From Novosphingobium arvoryzae (GTDB lineage: Bacteria; Pseudomonadota; Alphaproteobacteria; Sphingomonadales; Sphingomonadaceae), in contig NZ_BMZD01000004.1 of the NCBI RefSeq assembly GCF_014652615.1, positions 1 to 64,000 on the forward strand: a stretch of DNA of 64,000 nt, read 5' to 3'. The notes under the pieces are model-generated. The model saw nothing but the letters and a program-made list of their open reading frames with translations. It had not been told where the DNA came from and did not search any database. Position 1 is the first letter of the stretch; each line of letters opens with the position of its first letter. A program made the position numbers and the translations under genes. Shown here one piece after another: positions 17,294-29,324 of the stretch.

Positions 17294-18583
17294 GTGGCCA
17301 ATGTTACCGTGATCGGCGCCCAGTGGGGCGATGAAGGCAAGGGCAAGATTGTCGACTGGCTCGCCAGCCGCGCCGATGCCGTGGTGCGTTTTCAGGGCGG
17401 CCACAATGCCGGCCATACGCTCGTTGTGGGCGAACAGGTCTATAAGCTCAGCCTGCTCCCGTCGGGCATCGTCACCGGTACGCTGTCGATCATCGGCAAC
17501 GGCGTGGTGCTGGATCCCTGGCACCTCAAGTCGGAAATCGAAAAGCTGGAAGGGCAGGGGGTTGTCATCAACACCGACAACTTCGCCATTGCCGACAACT
17601 GCCCGCTGATCCTGCCGCTGCACCGCGATCTGGACGGTCTGCGTGAAGCGGCTGCCGGTTCGGGCAAGATCGGCACCACCGGGCGGGGGATCGGCCCGGC
17701 TTATGAAGACAAGGTCGGCCGCCGCGCAATCCGCGTGTGCGATTTGGCGCACCTCGATGCGCTGGACAGCCAGCTGGACCGGCTTTGCGCCCATCACGAC
17801 GCGCTGCGCGCGGGCTTTGGCCAGCCGCCGGTGGACCGCGCCGCGCTGCTCGCCGAGCTCAAGGAAATTGCGCCGTTTGTGCTGCAATACGCCCAACCGG
17901 TGTGGAAGCGGCTCAACACCGTTCGCAAGGCTGGCGCGCGCATCCTGTTCGAAGGTGCGCAGGGCGTGCTGCTCGACGTCGATCATGGCACCTATCCCTT
18001 CGTTACCAGCTCCAACACCGTCAGCGGCACGGCCGCCAGCGGTTCGGGGCTGGGCCCGTCGAGCACCGGCTTCGTGCTGGGCATCGTCAAGGCCTACACC
18101 ACCCGCGTCGGCTCCGGCCCGTTCCCGACCGAACTGGAAGACGCCACCGGCCAGCGGCTGGGTGAGCGCGGCCACGAATTCGGCACCGTTACCGGGCGCA
18201 AGCGCCGCTGCGGCTGGTTCGATGCCGTGCTGGTGCGCCAGTCCTGTGCGATTTCGGGCGTCACCGGCATTGCGCTGACCAAGCTGGACGTGCTGGACGG
18301 ATTTGAAACGGTGAAGATCTGCACCGGCTATCGCCTGCATGGCAAAGTGCTGGACTACTACCCCAGCCACGCCGCCGATCAGGCCGCTGTCGAGCCGATC
18401 TACGAGGAAATGGAAGGCTGGAGCGGCACCACCGCCGGGGCGCGTTCGTGGGCCGATCTGCCCGCGCAGGCGATCAAGTATATCCAGCGCGTGCAGGAAC
18501 TGATCGAAACGCCGGTGGCGCTGGTTTCCACCAGCCCTGAGCGCGAAGACACGATCCTGGTGCGCGATCCCTTCGTGGATTGA
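17294..18583 (+). CDS. purA: Adenylosuccinate synthetase
   Basis: A 429-aa GTP-dependent enzyme joining IMP and aspartate on the way to AMP. GTG 17294 begins [18 protein letters not shown], including the Asp and the GDEGKGK loop; GGHNAGHT supplies the catalytic His. [36 protein letters not shown] and [10 protein letters not shown] are the other family motifs. Length is standard. The upstream 150 bp hold the divergent promoters of purA and the hydrolase. No purine neighbours are present. Confidence 0.97.
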   Translation: MANVTVIGAQWGDEGKGKIVDWLASRADAVVRFQGGHNAGHTLVVGEQVYKLSLLPSGIVTGTLSIIGNGVVLDPWHLKSEIEKLEGQGVVINTDNFAIADNCPLILPLHRDLDGLREAAAGSGKIGTTGRGIGPAYEDKVGRRAIRVCDLAHLDALDSQLDRLCAHHDALRAGFGQPPVDRAALLAELKEIAPFVLQYAQPVWKRLNTVRKAGARILFEGAQGVLLDVDHGTYPFVTSSNTVSGTAASGSGLGPSSTGFVLGIVKAYTTRVGSGPFPTELEDATGQRLGERGHEFGTVTGRKRRCGWFDAVLVRQSCAISGVTGIALTKLDVLDGFETVKICTGYRLHGKVLDYYPSHAADQAAVEPIYEEMEGWSGTTAGARSWADLPAQAIKYIQRVQELIETPVALVSTSPEREDTILVRDPFVD

Positions 18584-18602
18584 GCGCGCCTTCGCTCCAT
18601 TC

Positions 18603-18635
18603 TTGACATAATCCCGGTTTGTTCTACTCTTGTTC
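18603..18635 (+). promoter_or_regulatory. LexA (SOS) box overlapping a promoter
   Basis: GTTC-TACTCTT-GTTC at 18621-18635 is an exact match to the alphaproteobacterial LexA operator GTTC-N7-GTTC. It overlaps the -10 region of a promoter with a perfect TTGACA at 18603-18608 and TACTCT 16 bases later. LexA bound here would block RNA polymerase. The downstream gene starts at 18660. Confidence 0.75.
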
Positions 18636-18659
18636 GTATCGAGCAGGAGTCGGAACGCC

Positions 18660-19649
18660 ATGCCCCCAGCCAATTTCGCGTATGCCCCGGTGGAAGCGGG
18701 CGACGCGGTGACCTTGCCGCTGGCCTTGTCGGTGTTTGCCGACCGGGCAATGGTGCGAACGCAAATGTGCGAAGACGCCGAACTGGCTGGCTTTCGGATC
18801 GTGGCGGCAGAGCCGGTCGACAGCCTGCTGGATGACGCGATCCGCCCGCTGGGGGACGTGGTCTTGCTGGATTGCCCGGACATGGCCGGGGCGCGGCTTG
18901 CCGCACTGGCGCGGCTGGACATGCGCGTGGCAAATGCCGGGGCGCAGCTGATCGTTTCCACCAGCCTCGATGCGCTGGATGCGGTGTTCGGGTGCCTTGA
19001 TCAGTCCGCGCCGCAGATCCTGATCGCCCCCAGCCGGGCCGAACGGATGATCGCCCTGGGGCGGGCGCTCGCCTATGCGCCAGGGCTGCACGTGCGCGAA
19101 CTTGAAGAGCAGGACCGGCTGACCTTGCTGCGCCTGACCGAGCAGGTGGCCCAACTGGCCCAGCGGCTGGGCGGACTGGAAGGTGCGCCGGCCACAGCGG
19201 GGCGGGCTAAAGGCGCATTCCGCTTTGAAAGCCCGCGCCCGGCCTTCGCCGCGCAGGGTGACGATCCCGGTGACCGATTGGTTGCCCCCGCGCGGTCTGC
19301 CCTGCCGGATGCGCGCATGATCCGCCAGATCATCCGCAACCGGCAGGCCCGCGCGCGGTTCTTCGACGGGGAACTGTTTGCCGATCCGGCCTGGGACATC
19401 CTGCTGGACCTGACCGCAGCCCGCGCCGAGCACGCACAGGTTTCGGTGACCAGCCTGTGCATCGCCAGCGGTGTTCCGCCCACGACCGCGCTGCGCTGGA
19501 TCGGGCAGATGACCGATGCGGGCCTGCTCAAGCGGGTGGAGGACCCCTCGGACCGCCGCCGGGCATTCATTGCCCTGACCGATAGTGCTGCCGACGGCAT
19601 GTTCCGCTATTTCGCGCAAGTCGGGGCGGGGGGACTGGCAGTCGTCTGA
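18660..19649 (+). CDS. MarR-type winged-helix protein with unknown N-terminal domain, probably SOS-regulated
   Basis: A 329-aa protein. ATG 18660 lies after AGGAG (18645-18649); an upstream TTG inside the promoter is unlikely. The C-terminal 100 residues form a MarR-like winged helix (VSVTSLCIASGVPPTTALRWI, LLKRVEDPSDRRRAFIAL). The N-terminal 130 residues alternate hydrophobic strands and helices (VVLLDCPDM, AQLIVSTS, QILIAPSRAE), like a receiver or Rossmann domain without its phosphorylation site. A helix-rich linker (LLRLTEQVAQLAQRLGGLE) joins them. No membrane segment. With a LexA box over its promoter it should be induced by DNA damage. The target genes are unknown. Confidence 0.75.
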   Translation: MPPANFAYAPVEAGDAVTLPLALSVFADRAMVRTQMCEDAELAGFRIVAAEPVDSLLDDAIRPLGDVVLLDCPDMAGARLAALARLDMRVANAGAQLIVSTSLDALDAVFGCLDQSAPQILIAPSRAERMIALGRALAYAPGLHVRELEEQDRLTLLRLTEQVAQLAQRLGGLEGAPATAGRAKGAFRFESPRPAFAAQGDDPGDRLVAPARSALPDARMIRQIIRNRQARARFFDGELFADPAWDILLDLTAARAEHAQVSVTSLCIASGVPPTTALRWIGQMTDAGLLKRVEDPSDRRRAFIALTDSAADGMFRYFAQVGAGGLAVV

Positions 19650-19720
19650 GTGCAAGATACGGGGTTATCCGTAATTTGGGGGAAACGGTTTCTTCCGGTT
19701 AACCACGTTATATCAAGGCC

Positions 19721-21658
19721 ATGCGGCGCTCTTTCGCCATTCTTGCGGGCCTGTTCGCAGCGGTGCTGGCGCTGATCGCGCTCGTTACCCGTGCCGATGC
19801 GGCGCTACGGTCATCGCCTGGCTGGTGGGACCCGGATGGTGTGGGCACTGGCTCGGACTGGCACTACCGCGTGCCGGTGACACTGCCTGCCGGGTCAAGC
19901 GTGAACAGCACCGCGAAAGTCGACGTCGATTTCGCCGCCTTGATGACCCAGATGGGCATCTCCGGCACGTTCGATGCCAACTCTGTGCGCGTTGTGCGCC
20001 CGGGTGGCACGCTTGCGGCCACGCAGGAATACAACGACAGCATCTATGCCGGAGCGACCGATACCACTGCCACGCGCGGCGAAGTGCGCTGGCTGGTCGA
20101 GGATGGCGGCGCACAGACCTACTACGTCTATTTCGACATCACCCAGAACGGTACCAAGGCCGCTTCCACCCAGACGCGGATCAACGGCAATTTCGAACAC
20201 AGCGCTGCGGGCACCCAGCTCCCCACTGGCTGGACCAGCGCCACCCGCAGCAATGCACTCTACGACTTGCAGGTCCGCCCTGCCGAAACGCTAAGCATTA
20301 CGTCCGATGGCTCGCCGATCAACGACAACCCGCGCAACGTCACGGGAAATCCCCGGACCGGCAATCTTTCCTACCTGCTGGGCGCGCGGACCAACAATGA
20401 ACCAACGACCGGGGCCTATCAGGTCGACGCCGCGGTCCTGACCCGTCAAATCTCGGTGCCCGCCGTAAACCCCGGTAATCTGACCGTAAACTGGCGAACC
20501 CAGGGCTGGGATGCGGAGAGCTTCGACAATCTGGTGATCAGCGTCGTGACGTCCGGCGGCGCGGTCACCGAAATCGTCGGCAATAGCCTGGCTTCTTATA
20601 CCACCTACCCCAACTCACCAAACATCGGAGCCAACGCGGTCGGACTTCTCGCTGCCGGTTACGGGCATTACAACGGCTTCGACATGACGTCGGCCGGGGT
20701 CCACACCGCCGGCATGACGGTGGCCTATCGTGCGGAAGCGTGGTGGACGCGCAGCTATTCGCTCGCCGCGTTTGCGGGGCAGACTGTGACACTGCGGATT
20801 TCCACCAACCAGACGGAACTGTTCCGCAGCTGGTTCCATATCGACGACGTGGAATGGTCGGTTGTCACAGGCACAGTCGGGGCCGCGCAGGGCTTTGGAG
20901 TGGCGGTGACCAGTCCGCTTGGCAATCTCGCCCCCGGGCAGAGCGTTCGCGTCCTCGCGACCGTCGATGCCCGCCCGACCGGCGCTGGCAATCCGGTGCT
21001 GGCAGACATCTTCAACCCTGATGGATCGCCCTATTTGACCGGCGTGGTGCTCTATAACGACGGCGCGCACGGCGATGGGGCCGCTAACGATGCCGTATGG
21101 GGCAGCTTCCAGCAGATCATTCCCCTCAATACGCCCAGCAGCACAGGCTGGCTGGTCAGGGTCTATGCCCGCGATGCCAGTACCAGCACATTCGGTTCGG
21201 GCAACAACGGTCTGGTCCATCGCAACGGTCTGGGAACGCCGCAGATCATGGCGAACTGGTGGAACATCGATGAAGGCAGCTTTGCCGTGCAAGGGGCATC
21301 GATCGGCGTCAGCAAGACCATGACACTGGTCAGCGATGGGGTGAATGGTTCGGGGTTCAAGGCGATTCCCGGTGCACGGGTGCGCTATTGCCTGACAATC
21401 ACCAATGCCGGCCCGGCTACTGCGGGCACAGTGCTGGCGACCGATCCCTTGCCCCCGACGCTGACCTACGTGCCGGGCTCCATGCTGAGCGGCACAACGT
21501 GTGCGGCGGCCAGCACGGTTGAAGATGACAACGCCACCGACGCCGACGAGAGCGATCCCACCGGTGCCAGCATTTCGGGCACCACGATCACGATTGCCCG
21601 GCCGACCCTGAGTGCCTCGGCCAGTTTTGCCGTCACCTATGACGCGACGGTCAATTAG
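19721..21658 (+). CDS. Large secreted protein with C-terminal DUF11-like domain
   Basis: A 645-aa exported protein with a signal peptide or anchor (MRRSFAILAGLFAAVLALIAL, then TRADA). Early residues (WHYRVPVTLPAG, VDVDFAALM) resemble the opening of bacterial adhesin-like beta proteins, and the middle is Gly/Asn/Thr-rich and probably beta-sheet. Two long modules look like carbohydrate-binding or lectin-like folds (FDNLVISVVTSGG, YSLAAFAGQTVTLRIST, WFHIDDVEW). Residues about 540-645 fit the DUF11 conserved-repeat domain (ALTITNAGPATA type: RVRYCLTITNAGPATAGTV). No sorting signal is seen at the end. The function is unknown; surface attachment is a guess. Confidence 0.6.
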   Translation: MRRSFAILAGLFAAVLALIALVTRADAALRSSPGWWDPDGVGTGSDWHYRVPVTLPAGSSVNSTAKVDVDFAALMTQMGISGTFDANSVRVVRPGGTLAATQEYNDSIYAGATDTTATRGEVRWLVEDGGAQTYYVYFDITQNGTKAASTQTRINGNFEHSAAGTQLPTGWTSATRSNALYDLQVRPAETLSITSDGSPINDNPRNVTGNPRTGNLSYLLGARTNNEPTTGAYQVDAAVLTRQISVPAVNPGNLTVNWRTQGWDAESFDNLVISVVTSGGAVTEIVGNSLASYTTYPNSPNIGANAVGLLAAGYGHYNGFDMTSAGVHTAGMTVAYRAEAWWTRSYSLAAFAGQTVTLRISTNQTELFRSWFHIDDVEWSVVTGTVGAAQGFGVAVTSPLGNLAPGQSVRVLATVDARPTGAGNPVLADIFNPDGSPYLTGVVLYNDGAHGDGAANDAVWGSFQQIIPLNTPSSTGWLVRVYARDASTSTFGSGNNGLVHRNGLGTPQIMANWWNIDEGSFAVQGASIGVSKTMTLVSDGVNGSGFKAIPGARVRYCLTITNAGPATAGTVLATDPLPPTLTYVPGSMLSGTTCAAASTVEDDNATDADESDPTGASISGTTITIARPTLSASASFAVTYDATVN

Positions 21659-21709
21659 GCCGATTGACGGACCCGCCAAACCCGGTAATAGCGCCCCTTC
21701 TCCGCAAGG

Positions 21710-21785
21710 GGGCGCTTAGCTCAGTTGGTAGAGCATCTCGTTTACACCGAGAGGGTCAGCGGTTCGAGCCCGTTAGCGCCCACCA
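21710..21785 (+). tRNA. tRNA-Val (anticodon TAC)
   Basis: A complete 76-base cloverleaf. The acceptor stem GGGCGCT pairs with AGCGCCC, the D arm is AGCTCAGTTGGTAGAGC, the anticodon stem TCTCG/CGAGA encloses loop TTTACAC with anticodon TAC, and the T arm carries GGTTCGAGCCC. CCA is encoded. It reads GTA and, with wobble modification, other Val codons. Confidence 0.95.
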
Positions 21786-21830
21786 CTTGTCCGGGGACAC
21801 TGCTGGTGTAATTTCTTGTCGGCACCTCTT

Positions 21831-21850
21831 GTGTTGCGATTTGGCAACAC
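21831..21850. promoter_or_regulatory. Inverted repeat upstream of clpB
   Basis: GTGTTGC and GCAACAC, 7 bp, are separated by GATTTG, 32 bases before the clpB start. A CTTGTG directly on its left (21826-21831 region) could be the -35 element of a sigma-32 promoter, with CACTACCT as a weak -10. The repeat is not a CIRCE element. It may be an operator or a transcript hairpin. Confidence 0.4.
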
Positions 21851-21882
21851 TACCTGAGGGTGTGACAGGAGGCTGACACACC

Positions 21883-24462
<2,580 letters not shown>

Positions 24463-24489
24463 TCCGGTTCAACCGCCAGGACCAAAGAG

Positions 24490-24524
24490 AAAGGGCGGCG
24501 TGGCTGGTGCCACGCCGCCCTTTT
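24490..24524. terminator. Bidirectional terminator between clpB and the TonB receptor gene
   Basis: AAAGGGCGGCGTGGC pairs perfectly with GCCACGCCGCCCTTT around TGGT, 15 bp, with T-runs available on both strands. It serves both convergent genes. Confidence 0.9.
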
Positions 24525-24551
24525 CATGTGTCCCGCGCTGGGGCGGCGAAC

Positions 24552-27500
24552 TTAGAAGTTCGCCTTGAACCCGGCGTACACATAGCGACCGAAGGTGTCG
24601 TACGGATCGCCGCTGGCAGTGCCCAGCAGGCCGAACGGCGGCTTCACGTCGGTCAGGTTGTCGATGCCGACATAGAAGTTGAACTTCTTGTCGGGCAGCT
24701 CGTAGTTGATCCGCATGTTGTGATAGATGCGGCCCGGATAGTAGACTTCCGGGAACTGATCGAGGTTCTGCGGATCCAGCGTGGCCAGCTGGCCGGGGGT
24801 GCAGCTGCGGCCCGACAGGCCGGTCAGGCCACGGCCCGCACCGGTCGAGGGGCACAGGCCCGTGTACTGGTGCTGGGCTTCCCAGGCGCCGATCGCCTGC
24901 TTGCCGATGTAGCGCACCGAATAGCCGACATCGACCGCGCCGAAGTCATAGGCGACCGAGAAGTTGGCAGCCCACAGCGGGTCACCCAGTTCGCCCAGCT
25001 GACGGTTCGGCACAGTCGGGTTGGTGGGATCGGTGTAGTTGTCCAGCATGGTCACGCGGGTGGCGATCGCACGCACGGTCAGCTTCTGGCCGTTGTCGAA
25101 GGTCTTGCGATAGCTCAGGTCAAGGTCGATGCCGCGCGTTTCCTGCTTGGCAAAGTTGACCCCGCCCGAGATCACCGCCGGCTGCACGAACAGGCCGGTG
25201 GCCGCATCGCGGTTCACGGTCGCGCAGAACGGGTTGTTGATGCCCGTTGCGCTGTCATAGCACAGGTTGACGATGGTCTGGGCGCCCAGGGCGGCGATCA
25301 GGTTCGTCACCTTGATGCGATAGTAGTCGACCGTCAGGTTCAGGCCCGGAATGAACCGGGGCTCCAGCACCAGACCCAGGGTAAGGCTCTTGCCGCGTTC
25401 CTGCACCAGGGTGGGGTTGCCGCCCGAAACGAAGCCGGTCGACGAAGTCCGCGCGGTGCAGTTCACCCAGGGATCGCCCAGCTCACGCTGGTCGGCCGGA
25501 ACCGAGCTGCCGGTGCACGCAGCCACCGTGGCGGCGTTGAACGTGGTCGGCACGCCGGCTGCTGCGCAGTTTGCGGCCCGGTTCGGGTTGCTGGAGATGT
25601 TGATCGTGTCGCACGGATCGCCCAGCTGCGCGAAGTTCTGCGTTTGCGGGGAGAACAGGTCGCTCTGCGTCGGGGCGCGGACCGAGGTCGCGTAGGCGGC
25701 GCGGAACCGCACATCCGGGATCGGCGCATAGATGCCCTGAACGTTCCACGCCCAGACGGTGCCGGCTGCGGTGTTGTAGTCCGACACGCGGCCAGCGCCG
25801 CTGACGGTCAGTTCATGGGCCAGCGGCATTTCGCGCAGCAGCGGGATGCTGACTTCGCCAAACGCTTCCTTCACCGTCAGCTTCGGCGGCGCGAAGGTGG
25901 AGAAGCGGTTGAAGAAGAACGCGCCGTTCTTGGAGGCGGTGTCGTAATCGCTGAACGCGGTTTCTTCGCGATATTCGCCGCCCAGCGCGAAGCTGATCGG
26001 GCCGCCCGGCAGTTCGAACAGCTGCGACAGGTCGCCGCTGACGCTGCCCGAAGCGACGAACTGGGTCGCCTTTTCGTTGCGGGTCGCGGTGCCGTTGGAG
26101 AACGCGCGGGCCGCTTCGGTCGACTGGCCATAGCCGAACAGGTTCAGCGGCACGCAGTCCGTGCGGGTGTTGGTGACCGCATTGACGCGACAGATCACCT
26201 TCTGCCCATCGCCGTTGAGCACGAAGTTGCTGCCGGCGAAGCCGACCGGGGCCAGCACGGCATCGACCGCCAGCGCCATGCCGTCCGGCGCGGTGCCGGC
26301 GTCATTGCGGATGCGCGCGACGTTGATCGCGTTCATCTTGGTCTTCAGTTCGCCGTAGTTCAGCGAGAGTTCGTAGCTCCAGTCATCGTTGAACGTGCCT
26401 TCAGCACCGCCGACGATGCGATAGGTTTCGCGAGTGTGGGTTTCGCCACGGCCGCCCAGGTCAACGTTGAAGCGCGACAGCGGGAACGTGCCCGCATTGG
26501 TCGCACCGGTCGTGCAGACGCCGTTGGCGACCAGCGTTGCGCGGTTGGCAGCGGTGATGAAGCCGTTGTCGCAATACCAGGTCGGGTTGAAGGTGGCCGA
26601 GGCAATGAACGTCGGCTGGCCTTCCTGATTGGCGCGGGTGCGCACGTACTTGGCTTCGAGGAACGGACGGAACGCTTCCGACACGTCGAAGTGGGTCAGC
26701 AGGTTGAAGGCCATGCGCTCACCCTTGGGCAGCATCTGCCCGGTGTTGCGCAGGGTCGAACCGTTGCCGCCCTTGATGTTGGTCGAACCACCGAGTTCGT
26801 AATTGCCTTCCGGCACGTCAACATAGAGGCGGCCCGCGTCGTTGAAGCGCAGGTACTGGCCCACGCCGACGCGGCCGATCGTGCCGCCGTCCGAGATCGA
26901 GCCGTTCTTCACGCCGCATTCGAAGGCGGTATCGAAGATGCCGTCGGTGCCGTTGGGCTCACCCGCGGTCGGTTCGACCGTCTGGAACTGGCAGCGGCCC
27001 GAGAGGGCGCCGGTCAGATAATCGCGCGACAGGAAGCGCACTTCTTCCTGGCGGGCATATTCGGCCGAAACGGCGATGTTGCCGCGGCCATCGGCGAAGT
27101 TCTTGCCCCAGGTGCCGGCCACGAAGTAGCTGCCACGGTCCCCGCGCGACGAGATACCGCCCTGGCCGCGCAGCGAGAGGCCCTCGAAGCTGCGCTTCAG
27201 CACGAAGTTGACGACGCCGGCCACGGCGTCCGACCCGTACACGGCCGAGTTACCGCCGGTCACCACGTCGACGCGTTACAGCAGGTCGACCGGGATGGTG
27301 TTCACGTCAACCAGATAGTCACCCGGCAGCGCGGTGATGTGGCGTTTGCCGTTGACCAGCACCAGCGTGCGCGAAATGCCGAGGCCGCGCAGGTCGAGGA
27401 TGTTGAGGCCCGAGGTGCCGATGAAGCGGGTCGAGTTGCCCTGGCTGAAGGTCGAGCGCAGCGACGGCAGGTCGTTGAGCGCGTCACCCAGCGAAACGTC

Positions 27501-27776
27501 GCCGGTGTCGGTCAGCTCGGCCACGTTGACGGAAGTCAGCGGCACGGGCGAGCTCAGCGTCGGGCGGGCGATGCGCGAACCGGTGACGACGATCTGCGTG
27601 GTTTCTTCCGAATCGCACACGCCGTTGTTGTTGGTGTCTTCGCATGCGGCGGCATCGGCAGCGGCTTCCTGCGCAAAGGCGGTGCCGGTGGTGCCAAGGC
27701 CGAACAGCGCCACGGCAAGCGCCGCGCTGGACAGGCAGGTCGCGCTGTTGAGCGCAGACTTCCGGATAAACTTCAT
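24552..27776 (-). pseudogene. TonB-dependent receptor interrupted by one in-frame TAA
   Basis: The reading frame from ATG 27776 (AAGGGG nine bases before) to 24552 spans 1,075 codons, and has a signal peptide (LALAVALFGLGTTGTAFA-like, MKFIRKSALNSATCLSSAAL), an acidic Ca-site-like DTNNNGVCDSEE, the TonB-box region TQIVVTGSRI, the plug domain with NILDLRGLG and VLVNGKRH, then the beta-barrel ending VYAGFKANF. It is broken by TAA at 27276-27278, codon 167, where homologues read PVDLLERVDVVTGG; a GAA to TAA change is the simplest cause. Everything on both sides is in one frame. Such receptors import large nutrients across the outer membrane. Either it is a recent pseudogene, a sequencing error, or the long downstream piece restarts at GTG 27266 (MVTGGNS), which would lack most of the plug and the signal peptide. 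Confidence 0.85.
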
Positions 27777-28043
27777 ACTTTTAAGCCCCTTGATCTTCAG
27801 CCCGCTATGCACGGGAAAAGTCTGGAAAGGAGTTGCGGGGAACCAGTCCGTTCGCGAGCAACCCAAGGACTTTCGGATAAAAGCCCAATGGCGACACATT
27901 GTTGCACGTGCGGGTGGGTTGCAAATCAGGATTTCCTGAATGGCGGATTTACGGCATTGCTGTGTCGTTTCTGCAACAGCGCTGCTGCGGCGGCGCGATT
28001 GTCCGCCTGTTGGCAGTCCCGCTTGACGCTCGTCGCCCGGACC
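27777..28043. other. Divergent promoter region of the receptor gene and thiolase operon
   Basis: Together with the operator that follows, 310 bases separate the receptor gene from the thiolase gene. I see no further gene. A TTGACG at 28023-28028 is a candidate -35 of the thiolase promoter, placing the -10 inside the palindromic operator. No recognisable promoter was found for the receptor gene. Confidence 0.45.
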
Positions 28044-28061
28044 TTTAATCGATCGATTAAA
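28044..28061. promoter_or_regulatory. 18-bp perfect palindrome, likely TetR operator of the thiolase operon
   Basis: TTTAATCGATCGATTAAA reads the same on both strands and lies 25 bases before the thiolase start, over the presumed -10. Its core TTAATCGATCGATTAA recurs with one change just upstream of the aldehyde dehydrogenase gene at 61481-61496. The TetR-family gene at 31081-31719 in the same operon is the natural candidate to bind it. Confidence 0.7.
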
Positions 28062-28086
28062 TTGCTTTCGGAGAAGGAGTCGGAAC

Positions 28087-29259
28087 ATGGCGACAGCCTA
28101 TATCGTTGATGCAGTGCGCACGGCCGGTGGTCGCCGTGGGGGCCGTCTGGCGGGGGTCCATCCGGTCGATCTGGCTGCCGCCGCGCTCGATGCGCTGGTT
28201 GGCCGCACGGGGGTGGACCCGGCGGGGATCGAGGACGTGATCATGGGCTGCGTCACGCAGGCGGGGCAACAGGCCGGGCAGGTCGGCCGCAATGCCGTGC
28301 TCGCGTCGAAGCGGCTGCCGCAGTCGACCCCGGCGGTGACGATCGACCGCCAGTGCGGTTCCTCGCAGCAGGCGATCCAGTTCGCCGCGCAGGCGGTGAT
28401 GTCGGGCACGATGGATGTGGTGATCGCGGCGGGCGTCGAAAGTATGACCCGCGTGCCGATGGGCACCAGCGCGATGTTCCACGCCAAGGAAGGGCTGGGC
28501 ACGTACAAGTCGCCGGGCCTCGAAGCGAAGTATCCCGGCGTGATGTGGTCCCAGTTCATGGGCGCCGAAATGATCGTCAAAAAGCACGGCTTTACCAAGG
28601 ACGATCTCGACCGCTTCGCCCTGACCAGCCACCAGCGCGCGATTGCCGCCACCAACGCAGGCGCGTTCGCCAACGAAATCGTGCCGATCGAGATCGAGAC
28701 GCCCGATGGCCCGGCCATGCACACCCAGGACGAAGGCATCCGTTTCGACGCGACGCTGGAAAGCATTTCGGGCGTCAAGCTGCTGTCCGAAGGCGGCGCG
28801 CTGACGGCGGCCAGCTCCAGCCAGATCTGTGATGGTTCGTCGGCCGCGCTGGTGGTGTCGGAAGCGGCGCTCAAGCGTTACAACCTGACCCCGCTGGCCC
28901 GCATTCACACGCTGACGGTGACCGCGGGCGATCCGGTTATCATGCTGGAAGAACCCCTGTTCGCCACCGACAAGGCGCTAGCCAAGGCCGGCCTCAAGAT
29001 CGGGGACATCGACCTCTATGAAGTGAACGAAGCGTTCGCTTCGGTCCCGATGGCCTGGCTCAAGCACACCGGCGCGGACCCGGACAAGCTGAACGTCAAC
29101 GGCGGCGCGATCGCGCTGGGCCATCCGCTGGGGGCTTCGGGCACCAAGCTGATGTCGACCCTGCTCAACGCCCTCAAGGCGCGCGGCGGCAAGTATGGTC
29201 TGCAAACGATGTGCGAAGGTGGCGGCGTCGCCAACGTCACGATCGTCGAAATGGTCTGA
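28087..29259 (+). CDS. Acetyl-CoA C-acyltransferase (thiolase)
   Basis: A 390-aa thiolase that splits or forms beta-ketoacyl-CoA. Cys90 in DRQCGSSQQA is the acyl-accepting residue; NGGAIALGHPLGASG supplies the active-site His, and MCEGGGVAN the second Cys near residue 380. Its ribosome site GGAGAAGGAG precedes ATG 28087. The sequence belongs to the wide acyl/acetyl-CoA acetyltransferase group used in fatty acid and sterol side-chain degradation rather than to the poly-hydroxybutyrate type, but that choice is soft. It heads an operon with SDR, enoyl-CoA hydratase and TetR genes and is probably repressed at the palindrome upstream. Confidence 0.9.
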   Translation: MATAYIVDAVRTAGGRRGGRLAGVHPVDLAAAALDALVGRTGVDPAGIEDVIMGCVTQAGQQAGQVGRNAVLASKRLPQSTPAVTIDRQCGSSQQAIQFAAQAVMSGTMDVVIAAGVESMTRVPMGTSAMFHAKEGLGTYKSPGLEAKYPGVMWSQFMGAEMIVKKHGFTKDDLDRFALTSHQRAIAATNAGAFANEIVPIEIETPDGPAMHTQDEGIRFDATLESISGVKLLSEGGALTAASSSQICDGSSAALVVSEAALKRYNLTPLARIHTLTVTAGDPVIMLEEPLFATDKALAKAGLKIGDIDLYEVNEAFASVPMAWLKHTGADPDKLNVNGGAIALGHPLGASGTKLMSTLLNALKARGGKYGLQTMCEGGGVANVTIVEMV

Positions 29260-29268
29260 ACGCATCCG

Positions 29269-29295
29269 GCAGCCCCTGCCGTGTGCGGGGGCTGC
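29269..29295 (+). other. Hairpin between thiolase and SDR genes
   Basis: GCAGCCCC pairs with GGGGCTGC, 8 bp, with an 11-base loop. It sits in the spacer before the SDR gene and lacks a T-run; mRNA processing or attenuation is possible. Confidence 0.4.
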
Positions 29296-29324
29296 ATTCC
29301 CTTCCATCCAAGAGGATACCAAAC

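Noticed and set aside
21831..21850. CIRCE element for clpB
   Set aside because: The repeat GTGTTGC-GCAACAC does not match TTAGCACTC-N9-GAGTGCTAA.
27276..27278. Recoding (selenocysteine or pyrrolysine) at the TonB receptor stop
   Set aside because: The codon is TAA, not TGA or TAG, and no SECIS-like context or recoding family is known for these receptors.
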